A DNA stretch of 64,000 bases, taken from Pseudofabraea citricarpa. Its lineage: Eukaryota; Ascomycota; Leotiomycetes; Helotiales; Dermateaceae. The notes beneath the pieces are model-generated. The model was given only the letters and a program-made list of their open reading frames with translations, was not told where the DNA came from and ran no database searches. A program made the position numbers and the translations under genes. The stretch covers positions 434,001 through 498,000 of the forward strand of contig JAPWGK010000011.1 of assembly GCA_029641185.1 (NCBI GenBank), in the 5' to 3' direction. Below, piece after piece: positions 48,916-61,584 of the stretch; position 1 is the stretch's first letter; every line of letters starts with the position of its first letter.

Positions 48916-51062
48916 TTCACCTATGAGCATAACATTTGCAATCAGATCAATACACTTCTTTGTATATAGTAAACTAGGCCCTAAGAAGATATTATTCATT
49001 CTTCAATAGGAAAATCAAACTTTAGATATCGTTTCTCTATATAATCATCGCAGCATAAAGTTTTAGTAGCTGCATTCGCGTTCCTTCAAATCCACGTTCG
49101 AATAAACTCTTTGGTCAATCCAGTATCACATGCTAGCATGCGGCACGATCCCTCGAGCTACAATTCAACATATCTTCAAAAACAGCTGTGAACCCCAGAT
49201 TGATGAATCCTGGCAGTTGCTACCTTGATTTTCATTTCAAAAATTCTGCCCATGCCATACCACATAAATCCAGCGATGCTGCTTCATAAAGGTTCCGGAG
49301 ACCATTCATCACATAGTTCTCAGATTTCAAGGCTACCACCATAGTGATGTTGTAGATCATTGATGAAGTACAAAAAGCATATCAGAGTTGAAATTCAAAG
49401 TGACATATTGCAGCCATTATGGAAGATGGTTCTCATGTGATTATGATAGTTGAGTTCTGTGCTAGAGCGGAAACTTCCACTCCGCCATAATCTTGTACGT
49501 GATAAGCTACAGGGCTCTTGTTAGCATGCGGGGCTTTGCGCCACCTTGCTGACATCGTTCTTCGCCCTTGAAATTTTCCGAGCTCGCAAGTCATGAACAT
49601 TTGTATATGTTGGATTTATGAGTCGAGTATGTGACATGGCAGTAAACTATTTTAGTCCCTAACTTTAGTCCGCAAGTGGAATAGAGGTTGTTAAATGTTC
49701 CGATTCATCCGATATATTATGATGTATGGCGTATGGAGAACATTAAAACAACATCCATTTTCATTGAGATCGTGGAAATCCCTGCTGCAAACCAGTTTCA
49801 GAGGTTGATAATTTTACATGTGTGATGTGTTTTCATACGGCTTTTCGCATCATTTGCGTAACTATAAAAATATTAAGGATAATCTTACAATGATATCGAT
49901 GAAGGTGGAGAAGGGGAGAATAGTATCAGCAGATCAACCGATTAGTGATGAATCTATTTTCGCTGCAAGTATAAACATACATAAATGTAAATAGCTTAAT
50001 ATTAATAACAATAGCAGCGGTGAACCATCTGATCTAGTGAGAGAGAACTAAAACTATCCATAGTCGGAGTCGGGTATCGGATCATAGAACCATTATCAAG
50101 GCGATTCATCAACTGGAACAGAAGGAAAGCCTTCCAGGAACAACTCCCCACAGTTGGGTAAGTCCACATCAGCACGTGCAGACGAACCAGCTCTATTCTA
50201 GCCATTTTTAGTCGCAATCTCGTCAGCCACGGTTCTCCAATCCACTTTAGCAATGATGATTCAAAGTTCACCGCTCATCTCAAACCTAGCCAAGGCCAAC
50301 CGAAGGCAGAAGAAGAAGGCTTTCTATACCCCACCTGACAACATTTTCAAAACTACAACATCTGCAAACAGATACCAGGAAGATCACGATGGGCACAAGG
50401 AAACGAGCAAGTGGGTGGAGCTAAGGTAAGCTGTAAGATCTTAGCATAAGCGACGCCACAGAAATAAGCGAAGGATTATTTTGGGCGACGAGCTAGGTCT
50501 TATTGGGCTTGATAAGGAGGAGCTAGCCAGCACATCTGTGCGCAGCATCGACAGCTAGAAACTGAGGCTGATGTGTGCGGCGGAAGCTTTTATTTTAGGT
50601 GGTGTTTAAGTTCCAAAATAGGTTTCGTGGAATTTTCTAATCAGCAAAAAAGTTGGGTCCCCATGTTGGTGTGAGATTCTGTATACCAGGTATGTCATAG
50701 TTTCCTTCTGCTGGGTACCTACGGTTCTTACTGTGGCTTTTATCAGCACTATCTTGCTCCCAAGATGTAGGTCCAACTAAATTAACATACCCGGTGTTTA
50801 AAAGTCAATTTGAATTTGTGGGGTTGCATGGTACCATAGCCTAGCTTAGACATGTCAGAGATCAACATCTCTATGTGACCCCGGGATGCTGTGTATGTAT
50901 CTTTCTCATTGCTGTCAGGGAATAAATTGAAGATGTATAAGATGGAGGTGGAATCCAGCCATTGTATCTTCACCAACAACCTCTTCAATAGCTCCGAGAT
51001 CAATAATCATCACTCTGCCAATAGTAATTTCTTGTTCTAATTATTATATCACTTAATTCAAG
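48916..51062. other. long intergenic region, no gene seen
   Basis: 2.1 kb between the GH3 and cupin genes, both on the plus strand. All frames are short and without family resemblance; no tRNA, repeat array or transposon remnant was recognised. Confidence 0.5.
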
Positions 51063-51846
51063 ATGCATTCCTCGTTCTTCGTCATTAGCAGTATTTTCGC
51101 AACACTCGCCCTCGCTGCTCCAACACCAGGAACAATAGCGAAGCGTAACACAACCACTGAGCGCGAATCCTTGATCTCACAGCTCCAACTGGCGCCCACA
51201 GCTGTCGAAAGACTCAAGCTACTTCCAGACAACAAAGACTGGCTATTCGATTTCCGAAACCCATCAGGACCAGGTGCTATAACTCGAGGCGAAGGTGGCT
51301 TCACAGCCAAAGCCGATCGAGAAACCTTCCCAGCATTAATCGGCACCGGCGTGGGCATGACAGTTGGATTTTTTGGACCTTGCGGCTTCAATGTATGTGA
51401 TATTGAAAGACCTGCCTTGTTTTCTAGAACGAGCCATACTGATACTAGCGATTTAGACACCACACACTCATCCCCGAAGTTCCGAGATCAACATTTGCGT
51501 AAAGGGCAACCTAGTCGCCGAGTTTATCGCCGAGAACGGTGCTCGACCCGTTGTCAATGACGTGAGCGAGTATCAGATGACAGTATTCCCGCAAGGAGCG
51601 CTACACACAGAGTTTAATCCCGACTGTACGGATTCAGTCTTTGTTGCTGGGTTTGCGAGTGAGGATCCAGGCGTGCAGCAGGCGGCACAGACATTATTTG
51701 GGCTGCAGGATGATATTGTAAAGGCGACACTGGGGGCCGAGTCTATTGATGGCAAGGATATTGATCAGTTCAAGAATACGATCCCCCCAAACGTTGCGCT
51801 TGGTGTGGAATCTTGTTTGAAGCGTTGTGGAATCCAGAAGAGATGA
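51063..51846 (+). CDS. secreted germin/spherulin-like cupin
   Basis: Two exons (51063-51392 and 51457-51846) give 239 residues. Residues 1-18 form a signal peptide ending in Ala-Leu-Ala-Ala, then a Lys-Arg site near 28. The intron lies just before cupin motif 1, which reads His-Thr-His-Pro-Arg-Ser-Ser-Glu-x6-Gly, giving the His, His and Glu metal ligands. Motif 2 is Pro-Gln-Gly-Ala-Leu-His-Thr-Glu-Phe-Asn, with the third His. The C-terminus has paired cysteines. Fungal relatives (spherulin 1-like) are extracellular or spore-wall proteins, some with oxalate oxidase or superoxide dismutase activity; activity here is unknown. Confidence 0.86.
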
Positions 51847-52043
51847 GATTATTTGAGCAATTGCATTGGGAGGTTGATATTAAATCATTGAAATAGAAGG
51901 AGAACAGGAATGCTAACTGGGCGTACCGGGATCGCAGCAATCTCTGGTGTTCATTTACAATAATTTTAGACATAATTGGAACGCAAGCACCTCAAATTTT
52001 GGTTTTTGCTTTTACACAGATTAGTGGTCAATACCAAACATAT

Positions 52044-53492
52044 TTACAGGCTCTGGCTAATATCTACTCCTTCGTCGTTATCTTTTTTGATTTCTGGGTG
52101 GGAAGTTGACTCAGGTTCCTCAATGATTCTCATGCCGCCCTTGTCATCCCACGCAATTCTGCCCTCAATCGCAGCACGCATCAACTTTTGGCTGGCAACT
52201 TCCTTGTCACCAGTGAAAGGATCCCATTCGAAGCCTTCTTTTAACCACATCCAGCGCAAGTAAGCTCTAAGCTCTTTGTCGGCTGGGAGAACGCGCATCC
52301 ATTCAGGTTGAAATCCTTCTTGGGTTCCTTGACCATTCCAGTCTTCTGCGACACCTCTGCAAACATCGCGACAAAATATACGCCAACTGTCAATTGCGTA
52401 AGGTCCTTGAGTCATATGGCCAACTTCCCAAGCTTGTCTCTCATCCATATCATCTAAGATTTCGCCTTTTTTCACATCCCGACCATCCCCTTTTGCTGGG
52501 TAGTCACGGACAGGGTAACGCACTCCCTTTGTAGGTTTTTCGTTCAGCCAGATTCGGGCATACGTCTGATAAGTACCAGCACGTTGGTTTTGTAGACCAA
52601 GATGACGAATTATTGGTACGATATCTTCTTTGTTGGCGTCAGCTAGGGATTCTGGTGTAGGGTAATTTTCCATCAATTCATAGAATACTGGAATCGCATG
52701 TTTTCCATGAGTACGAATGAGAAACGTTACGGCTATAAGAAGGCGGAAAGGGTCCGATGCAAGTTTCTCCTGAATGAGCCCAAAATACGGAGCAGATAGG
52801 GGAGGAAATGGAATGCAAGAGACCGTTCCTCTAGGGGATCTTTTTGATGGACTGAGCTTTGCCGGCGAGGGCCCTTTCTCTTCAACGTCTTGAGGGTCAT
52901 CTTTCTTTCTAGGGCTTCCCTTAGTTCTTTTTAGTGGAGAGACTGGAGGTGTGAAGTATGACGACTTGGCCGGTGCTTTCTTGGCCTTGGATGCTGAGCG
53001 TAAGACTCGTGTATGAGACGGAGATTCAAGGACCTCCGTTTCAAGAAACCCACTGTGCTGTTCTGCTGCTGGGTTGATAGTTGTTGGACTGTCGAAAGAA
53101 AGTTTCTGATCTTCTGGCTCCGCGATAATGGTAGACAATTTCGGGGCCCTTCGTTTTGACATCGGTGTAGCTGAGATGGTTGCAACATCACTATCACTGT
53201 GTCCCGCTTTGAGTAGTGTATTCCGAGATACGCACAAGTTCGGAATTTGGTATGGGTCAAGCTTCATGTTTGGGCGGTTGCTTGTACCGGTTGTATCGAT
53301 AGGATCATCACTATGGCTCGCTATATCAGGTATAGCCGGTGTCTTTGACGGACTACGTACGAAAGCTTGGAAATCAGGCTCAGGTATGGGAGAAATGCTT
53401 CGAATGAGTCTATCAAGTCGAGCAATATTATCTGAATCAGAAGGGGCCACATCATCTACGTCGGAGACCTGTTCCATTTTGTTGGAACACAT
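52044..53492 (-). CDS. MBD4-like HhH-GPD DNA glycosylase
   Basis: Single exon of 482 residues. The first 220 are low-complexity, Ser/Pro/Lys-rich and probably disordered, with nuclear-localisation-like clusters. The domain at about 230-420 has the MBD4/Thp family pattern: Asp-Pro-Phe-Arg-Leu-Leu-Ile-Ala-Val-Thr-Phe-Leu near the start, a helix-hairpin-helix around HLGLQNQRA, and GPYAIDSWRIFCRD with the likely catalytic Asp. These enzymes remove mismatched T or U from G pairs in base excision repair; in fungi the methyl-CpG-binding domain is absent, as here. The gene starts only 41 bases after the stop of the upstream gene on the same strand. Confidence 0.83.
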   Translation of the reverse strand: MCSNKMEQVSDVDDVAPSDSDNIARLDRLIRSISPIPEPDFQAFVRSPSKTPAIPDIASHSDDPIDTTGTSNRPNMKLDPYQIPNLCVSRNTLLKAGHSDSDVATISATPMSKRRAPKLSTIIAEPEDQKLSFDSPTTINPAAEQHSGFLETEVLESPSHTRVLRSASKAKKAPAKSSYFTPPVSPLKRTKGSPRKKDDPQDVEEKGPSPAKLSPSKRSPRGTVSCIPFPPLSAPYFGLIQEKLASDPFRLLIAVTFLIRTHGKHAIPVFYELMENYPTPESLADANKEDIVPIIRHLGLQNQRAGTYQTYARIWLNEKPTKGVRYPVRDYPAKGDGRDVKKGEILDDMDERQAWEVGHMTQGPYAIDSWRIFCRDVCRGVAEDWNGQGTQEGFQPEWMRVLPADKELRAYLRWMWLKEGFEWDPFTGDKEVASQKLMRAAIEGRIAWDDKGGMRIIEEPESTSHPEIKKDNDEGVDISQSL

Positions 53493-53533
53493 AACATCCA
53501 GGACTCGAGAACCACTCGCAGAACCCTGGTCTT

Positions 53534-55921
53534 CTACGAGTGGTTGACTTTTAACGTATCATCTACAGTATCTGCTTCCTGCACAGCGACTTCTGATGTC
53601 TCCAATTGTGCGTTGTCAGTGGATTTCCTCTTGCGGGATCTGCGGCTACCATTCGTCTTGTTTGACTTGGTATCAACCAGTTCACCAAGAGGTGCAGAAG
53701 TTGCGTCAATACTTGAAGGTATACTTTCTTGGGAAACCACAGTCGTTGGCGCAGAATTTTCTTGGGCTGTAGATGTGTTTTTGACATCAGCCAGAATAGT
53801 AGAGTCCAGATCCATAGCATCAGAAGCAAGTATAGGAATGTTAGATTCTTGACTTCCATCAAGATCATTCTTAGGCTGTTTCTTGAGGGATTTATCTCCC
53901 CGGTCACGTCGCCCACCTTTAGAACGCTTTGAAGTCCCAACAGCATCAATGCCAGATCCAGAAGCCACCGTTACAAACTGCTGGTCTTTCTTCTCTTCCA
54001 CCTTGTCAACACTAGGAGCAGTCACAGCCGGAGTGACCAACGAGGCTTCTTGGATTTTTCCATTGGTTTTCATAGAATCTGCGACAATCTCCATAGCAGA
54101 CTTTTTCGGCGGTTTTATGGGGTTTGCAGCTTTTTGTGCGGCTAACGAATCAGCCACAAGCTCTATTGCCGATTTCTTTTGTTTTGGAGATACTTTGACA
54201 ATCTCATCTTTAGATACTACCATAAGCTCCGCCGGTGGAGTTCCAACAGTTTTGGTGTCATTTTTGCCTTTCGTGTTTTCGTGAACCCGACGTGTTCGGA
54301 CTCTTTTGTTTTTTGCTGGAGGAGCTGCTTGAGTCTCCACATTCAAACCTTTTACTGAATCAGCTGTTCCATTCACTTCAGTCTTTGATTTGGACTTTGG
54401 TTGAGGCTTCGCAGATGCGGGTAAAACAGTATCTGCTGCTGATGTAGTACCAGGCAGGCCAGGATAGTAATCCAAAGCGTTCTGTAACTTTGGAGAACCG
54501 TCTGGTAAGCGATTGTTGTTCTTGTTTCTCTTTCGCGCTTTCTTCTTGCTACCATCTACAGATGCGCTTTCAGTACTGACTTGTTCAGCCTCAACCAAAC
54601 CCTTCTTTCCTTTGGACAATTTCCCCTTTTGCTTCGCAGATAAAGTAGCATTCTTGATATCACCGAAATAAGCTGAGGTCTTGGGCCCGGTGGTTTTGGT
54701 TTTCATCTGGTTCAATGATTGGTTTGGCGTAGCAGTAGGCACATCTGCCGCCACCTCTACAGCGGATGTCAAGGCTTCTTCAGCAGAATTTGAGTTCTGT
54801 GCTTGGGTTATCGACTGTGCTGATTGGGAGGCTCTTCGGTGCTCTTTCGCTAACTCCTTCTTGCTCTTTTTCTTCTCCTTCCGTGCTTTCTTGGTGACTA
54901 CCACCGACTTCTTTTCTTCGGGCTCCGGCTTGATTGCGGCTGGGACCACTGCAGTTTCTGCAGACGTGGGTTGGGTCTCCTCGGTTTGTGGGTGCACAAT
55001 CAAATCATCTTGCGTGGAATTGGCCGTTTCCTCGATGGCTTTCTTCTTCTCTCTGCGTCTCTTTCTCTTGTTTGAGTTTTCCGGCTTGCGTATAGACCCA
55101 GGTATGACAGGAACAGGAGCTAATGAGACACTACGCTTTCTCTTTTGGCCAGGCTTCAATCCACCGTACTTCTTTTGCAGATCGATAATTGCTTCCCAGA
55201 ATTTCTCGTCATCGAGTAGTAGTGTAGCAATCAGATCTCCACCCTCTCTCGGATCAGCATTGTAGAACTCAGTGTAGACTCCATCCCTTTCTAATTTTTC
55301 CTGCCTTGTTGAATCCAAAGTAGACCACAAGTATTCTCGAAACACCGCCTCATTATGGACAACCTTTTCTCGAGCCCATATCGGTCCAAAGCGAGGGCCA
55401 ACTGCGCACGCATACTGATAGACATCCATCGCATACTGTCTCATGTGTTCGGCACCACCCTGCAGCTTCAGGTTCAACAGGTGTACTTTAGCAAACCGCT
55501 CGGTCATAGCTTTAGCTTCGCTATCCATCCCAGTCACCTTGGGTTGTGGCGCTGTTTCCTTCTGTACTTCTTGTAAGAGTTTTACGTCTTCTGGTGGGGC
55601 AAGACCTGATTCGATTATCTCGAGGAGAAATTCCTTATGTTCGGGATCAACCTCGAACGTGTCGAGGGGGTCTGCGGGGGTCACATCGATGTCCATTTTG
55701 TCGGAGTTCAAAGGCGGAGGATCACTGGAGTCGGGGTTGGGATCGGCGATAGTCTGTAGATCGAGTTAGCAGCGAAAAGGCTCCAATTATGGTTGACTGC
55801 ATACAGAAAACACCTCGGAGGGCTTTGGAATATCTCCAATGGTACCATTCGCCCTCTCCTCCTCGTTGACTAGATCTACTGAGCTTCTTGCGCCATTCTC
55901 AGCGTCATTATACTCTTGCAT
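53534..55921 (-). CDS. lysine-rich low-complexity protein, probably nuclear
   Basis: Two exons (55921-55805 and 55753-53534) give 778 residues. Residues about 100-240 look globular, with a helical segment containing Gly-Pro-Arg-Phe-Gly-Pro-Ile-Trp-Ala-Arg and an acidic helix near the end. The remainder is a Lys/Ser/Thr/Ala-rich low-complexity region with many basic clusters (Lys-Arg-Lys-Arg-Arg-Arg-Glu-Lys-Lys-Lys), pointing to nuclear or nucleolar location. A short internal repeat, Lys-Ser-Ala-(I/M)-Glu-(L/I)-Val-Ala-Asp-Ser, occurs twice. I do not recognise the family. The gene precedes the DNA glycosylase on the same strand at very short distance. Confidence 0.75.
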
Positions 55922-56547
55922 CTTACGCTGGCTGTGAGGGTGTCGTCGTAAGCGACTTGAGTGATAACTAATTGGAAGTCGAATACATGGAAGGCGGAGC
56001 TTCTTGCAGGTCAAAAGTAGACGTGGTTATGAACTTCGGCAGCAAAGAACGTATGTGCAGACTCTTGAAGTTTGCTTGAAGTCGGAACTTTTTTCTCTGA
56101 AGCGAGGCTGAAATTTTGGTGATGCTTATCGATTGATTGTGGAGCAGCGCAGCCTACCAGCGCTAATGTTTTGCAGACTACGCATAAGACGCCTTTGAAT
56201 TTTTAAACTCGAAGAAGTACCGCAATATGAAAAGATTGTAGGCTTGGCATAGTAACTTCAACATAGCCAATAGCCTGTACCTTAACCTTTGTTCCCCTGC
56301 AGACCTAAGTCTGGTCAAGCATCTCTGTTAACATAAACCTCTCGACTTAGCTTCAATTGACAAGCATCACTTTCGTTGCAATTTTGAAATTCTCTTTATT
56401 GGCACACGTCTAAAATCCTGCTACCCTGGCTGAGAGATTCTCCCAGAGTGAAGTATCTATCGCCCCGTCCCCTTTGTACAATTGAGCAGCATAATAAGAC
56501 TAGTAGCACAGTTTTCGCAAAGAACAAAAGAAACCATCGCGTAACAC
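55922..56547. other. intergenic, no gene seen
   Basis: Contains the 5' flank of the lysine-rich protein gene and the 3' flank of the cytochrome c1 gene, both minus strand. No coding region is visible. Confidence 0.5.
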
Positions 56548-57897
56548 TCAGTGCCTTCCACCCTTAACGATTGGTGGGTTATACACAATCTTTCTCGTCT
56601 TCACTGGGGACCACTTGTATCTCTTAACCCAAACGCTGAGCGCAAAAAGAGCCGATCCAATAATGATAACCTTCATTCCCATCTTCTTGCGTTGATCCAT
56701 CTCGGGCTCGGCTGCCCAGTTCAAGAACTCCGTAACATCCTTAGCCATTTGAGAGGTAGTAGCTGGTGTACCATCCTCATACTCAACAAGCTCGTTGTAA
56801 AGAACTCGTGCCATGGCAATACCAGTTCCGGGGAAATATGGGTTGAAGTTGAGGCCTTCCTGGACGGTAGCTCCCGCAGGAGGTTCCTCGGGGTAACCAG
56901 TTAACAGGCTGAAGATGTAATCGCATCCACCGTGTCTAGCCTTAATGATCAAGCTCAAATCCGGGGGCAAAGCACCATTGTTTGCGGCGCGCGCAGCCTC
57001 GTCGTTCTTGTAGGGACTTGGGAGGTAATCGGAAAGCTTTCCAGGTCGCTTCTCGATTTCACCCTCATCGTTGGGCTCTGAATCGTATTCGTTCTCTTCG
57101 GCCATGGCCTTTGCCTCGTCAACAGTGTGGGTAACACCAACCAAGGACCGGTAGGGAATTCGGGCAAGAGAATGGCAGGATGAGCAGACTTCGCGGTAAA
57201 CCTGGAAACCACGACGAAGACTACACAAATTAGCCAGCCAGTCGTAAAATCGGAATAGGATTTGAAGCATACGCTTGATGGTCAAAGGTCTTTAGGTATT
57301 CGCTGTGTGTCCATGGGTATTTTGTTGGGTGAAGACTATGTAGATGTCAGCTTCGATGCCCCCATTTTAAACCACCTCCAAGTAGCGAAAAAAGCGATAG
57401 ATGTCCTGGGACCGAATCAAGCTAGATAACACCTCCGTCTGCCATGATGGGCAAATATTCATCATGCCTCGCTGTTCAATTCCCAGTTCAAATATCGATG
57501 CCGTCAACACCTTCGTATCCCGGTCCTCAGTCCACCGGAAGCAATTGATTTATAGACTCACCCTTCTTCTGCTGGTGTCATGGCATGTGCGGTAGGGCCG
57601 TAAAGATGATAATACCAGGCGGCGGTTCCGAGCGCTACAGCAGTTGCAGCTCCACCAGCCATGTTCAAACGAAAGGGAGAGGCAGCGGCTTCGCTGGTCG
57701 AGGTCGAGGCGGCACGCTGTGATATGTAACATCAGTACTCAATGCATCTCTGGCAATCAGGCGCATGCATCAAATGATGCTTCCTCCTCCGTTGAGGTCG
57801 TTTTTGAAGGATGCTGTCGTACCTTTGAAATATTAACCGCGCCATTCCGAACAGCTCCGACCGCACGCGTCGAGCGCAGGCATGATCTGGCCAACAT
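56548..57897 (-). CDS. CYT1: cytochrome c1, haem protein of complex III
   Basis: Four exons (57897-57823, 57716-57562, 57335-57273 and 57220-56548) give 321 residues, the usual length. The N-terminus is an Arg-rich mitochondrial presequence, followed by a hydrophobic Ala/Gly-rich sorting segment (about 45-60) as in bipartite intermembrane-space signals. The haem motif is Cys110-Ser-Ser-Cys113-His114. The distal Met ligand lies in [13 protein letters not shown] and the acidic Glu/Asp cluster near 140-160 fit the family. A C-terminal transmembrane anchor precedes a basic matrix tail. It transfers electrons from the Rieske protein to cytochrome c. This is the most secure orthologue call in the window. 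Confidence 0.96.
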
Positions 57898-59000
57898 ATT
57901 GAGCAAATTACGCCTCAGCTGAAGATAACTTCGCAACAGAGACGGCGACTCAATTGGTGGTTGGGGGTTGCTTATGAGGGTTGGGAGAGCGACGGTGATG
58001 GTCGTTCGAAAGTTTGACTTGAACGATTTCGAGCTAAGCGGATTCGAATTACCACCTTACAACTATCGACACTTGATTGGCTAGGTCAGTCACATGATCT
58101 CATACGGGTCGAGCCATCAACAACCGAGGGAGAATCCTCTCTCCGGCCGGTCTTCTGGCGTGTCATCATCATCATGCTACAATGCATATCGGTCAAGACT
58201 ACCATGACAGGCCTACTTTTTCCTTGTGGACTTTGTATCATCAAGTCGGCATTTTACAGTGAAGTTGTGCTTTCTTTAAAACAGCTCATTATATGTTTGT
58301 CTCAAGACTATCAACATCCCTAAGTCTGAGGTTGGACAGCAGATTAATCCAAGCTGACAACGCTCAATGGAAGTATGTTAATAATGTAATTACTGCTTTT
58401 TGTTGAATGCCCATTCCTTAATTACTCGATTTCACATAGTTGATTGCCTGTTAGGGTCAAGATACAATCTTCACTTCACTGTCACGTGTTAGTACATCAT
58501 GTGATATGGTATCTCAATATCATGTCATTCCTGAAAAGAAGTATGCTTTATTTAGTTCGAAATACATTTACCAAATCTTTTAATTTCACGAAATTTTTCA
58601 TTTATTCTATGTTGATGAAGTGTCCAGATTATTTTCTATCATGTATCTCTTCAAAGAAATTGTGAGCGTTTCAATTGCGTGCCAAATACGATACCAGGAC
58701 ATGCATTATCTTATTCACCTTATGATACCCTGGGATATTCAAGGATTAGTAGTTTTTATAAGCTTCAAGGCCTTAGCGTTTACTTGAAAAGTTAGTAAAA
58801 AAGGCCATCTGATTTTCATTTTCCACGTCGCTTATTCTTCCTCATTATTCAATCATATTACAACCTAGGATAATTGAATGATTATCTGATTATCTTTCAA
58901 GTCGTTTGACATGTCTACCGAGGAGTTCAAATACCAACCAATTACCAGGCAAGTAATATACGTATTTCAAAAATTTCTTTCGGCTCAGAGTAGTGTAATT
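57898..59000. other. intergenic, includes cytochrome c1 promoter
   Basis: 1.1 kb with the CYT1 5' flank on the left; the rest is AT-rich with no recognisable gene. Confidence 0.5.
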
Positions 59001-61205
59001 TTATCCATCCCTATGCGGCCTACTCAATACAGCGTTACAATTTGCGTCGAATCTCAAATCCCACAATCTGATCGAAGCCAACAGCTTTTCAGTCTGGTCG
59101 AGCTTCTGATCGGCGCCAAATAGCAAGTCGACAAACCCTGTACCGATATTTCTAGTTTCCTTTTCATGTCCATCCTTCTTGCTCAATTTCAGCAGGGGCT
59201 TCTCACACATCTTAAGCAGCTTCCGCAGCCTTTCTAATAACCTCTCTCCAGCTTCGATGAAGTCTTCAACCATCTCACGATTAGAGGCTGACCGTATACG
59301 AGGCATTACCTCTTCGCTTCTCTTCAGCTTACCAGTTAGCGTAATCAGCAGAAGCCATAATTCGCTGGCCGAGTCTGAGATGGGCGTAGAAGGCCCATGA
59401 TGGAATACTGTCCAATCGTAAATCCATTTGCCGAGAGAATTGGCATCGAAAACGCTTCCTAAGAGCAGAATTGGTTCTTCTCTGGGATCCCAATTCTTGA
59501 GTGAGTATCCAGCAGGGATTCGATAGCGTTGGGCATCTGCTTCTGTTGCACGAGAGACTGGTATCGAATTTGCATTGCGTGACGATGAACCCTTTTGTGA
59601 TGTATTATCTACCTTGCTGGTCAGTCCCTCGTCGTGAGAATGGTCTTCTGTTTCTTGGCCTGATGATTCGAGAGTAGAAGATGAATCTTTAGCTTCCGCA
59701 TGAATGGGACTGCTTGATCCATCTGAACTGTCAGGAAAATCTTCAACTCTAGTAATCTTCGATGAGTTGAATTCCCTATTCTTGTCCTTGCTCTCCTGGC
59801 TCGTCGAGCCCTTACGTTCATCATTGCGTTTGTCATTGTTTCCCTTAATGAACAAATTAGAAGATAGTTGGAAAGTATAACAGAGGCACATACCATAGAA
59901 TCAACTTTTCCAATTGACAAGTCGCTTATGCTGGGCACTTTATTAGGACTTTCCTTGGTGGGAAATGATGTTTTACTGATGCTAATTGGCGTATTAGGAA
60001 TACTGTAGAGGCTCCCGGGTGTAGTGGGTGTGGTGGATCTTTCTCTGGATCTCCGCGATGATCGAGATATTGAGTCGAAAGATGTTTTGCGTGTATGATT
60101 ACTCTGGGCTCGTCGAGACTGTGAGGATTTAGATGAAGATGGAGGGGTAAAATAGCTTGTCATATCATCGTGTTCATGTATACTGCTGAGATTTGTCTTT
60201 GGAGAAGATGGCATTTTATCAGGAGTAGACTCCCGTGGTCGCGGCCGTAGAAAGTAAGTAGCCTCGTGTTGGGACGATAAGAACGGCAAGTTAGCTGTCT
60301 TCTTAGTGGTGGTGGACGAAGAGTGCCTCTTTGTGGATTTTGCTCTTGTTGATATTGGCAATGTGAAATTTGAGGCTGAGAGTTCTGCAGTTGCAAGTTC
60401 CGGTTGGTATATCCTTCCACTCCTTGTGCGTCCTCCTAATGGTGTAGAATCATCTTCGGGTGATAAAGAGCGACGCTTTGCTGAAGGCTCTCGGCAATCA
60501 TCCTCGCCATCATTGCTCCTCTCAACATCTGAGTCAGTATTGGTGGTCATTTCAACCTCGATCTTGTGTTTCCTCTTCATTGATGCCGAAGCATCATATC
60601 TGAGCTCTTTTGCTGAGTTTGCTAGATCCTGGAGTATGTTTCCGTTCTTTTGAATTCTTTTCCGTATTTCAGCGATCGTGCCACTGTTATCAAGAGACTT
60701 AGTAGCTATTATTATCAAGGATGATGAAGCTGTACATTTGAAGTATGGTCAAGAGAAATTGTAAACTCTGTTGTTGCGCACGAAGCTGAACCAAGATATC
60801 TTGCATTGCAGCCTCGTCCCAAAGAAGTTTAATCCTCATTGTACGACTCAGCTTGCCAAGAACAGTACTGGAAGAAGATGAGGCTGGCCGTTTCTCGACC
60901 GAAAACTCATCCAAGTGTCTGATAAGAACAGTAAGTATAGCTTGAAAGCTATCAATTGCCATTTCGAACGTCTGAGGTAGCATAGAATCGAAATCCCAGC
61001 GGTAGGAAAGCTCAACAGGATCGCGCATCATCAAATGTTGAAGCTGAAGTAGGGCCGATCGAAGAGTTGCCGACTCGGTCGCAATCGAGCGCAATGTTTG
61101 GTCGGCATTCTTGTATTTTCCGCCGAGATCATGGCATGTTTTTATAGCTGTCGCACAATTGAAGACGAGTCCAACAATCGCTGATGCAGCGCAAGCTGCT
61201 TCCAT
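59001..61205 (-). CDS. fungal STAND-type N-terminal domain protein with disordered middle
   Basis: Three exons (61205-60736, 60683-59894 and 59843-59001) give 700 residues. The first intron was placed by phase and a CTACTAA branch site. Residues 1 to about 150 match the helical N-terminal domain found in fungal NLR proteins and in azaphilone-cluster 'protein L' (Glu-Ala-Ala-x-Ala-x-Ser-x-Ile-Val-Gly-Leu-Val start, then Leu-Arg-Ser-Ile-Ala-Thr-Glu). The middle, about 190-520, is Ser/Thr/Arg-rich and probably disordered. The C-terminal 180 residues (from about Arg-Tyr-Arg-Ile-Pro-Ala-Gly-Tyr-Ser-Leu-Lys-Asn-Trp) are a conserved helical fungal domain. No NACHT or NB-ARC follows, so this is not a full NLR. 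The role is unknown; a signalling or cell-death adaptor is possible. Confidence 0.72.
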
Positions 61206-61580
61206 GGCCTTTCTTCTGGAAATTAATGATAGGAGTCAATTCTGGTATACAAGGCTTCAACAGTGTTCGGAGAAACATGAATGTAAGATTTTAGTGTTGA
61301 TGGATGCCAGCAAACTCGTGCGTCAGAGATTGAGGCGCAATGAGGAGGCTTGCATATCGAACAAACCAATCTCTGTGCATTAAATCGTCTCGCTTACAAC
61401 CAATCACCAGGCAAGTATCTCCCTAATTACTCAATCTTTAAGCAGTTCAGGAGTTCACTTCTCAACCACCTGCTTGTACATGTCTCTTAGAATTTAGACT
61501 TGTTAAAATTTGTCATATATCTATAAACTTATAGCAATAAATCGCCTGAGCTTGAGTAGTTCAAGCGTTTAATTCTCAAA
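61206..61580. other. intergenic, no gene seen
   Basis: 5' flank of the STAND-domain gene running into the tandem array. No coding region is visible. Confidence 0.4.
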
Positions 61581-61584
61581 AACC

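Noticed and set aside
50002..50271. Minus-strand frame in the GH3-cupin spacer
   Set aside because: No recognisable domain, no splice-linked continuation and no close neighbour on that strand.
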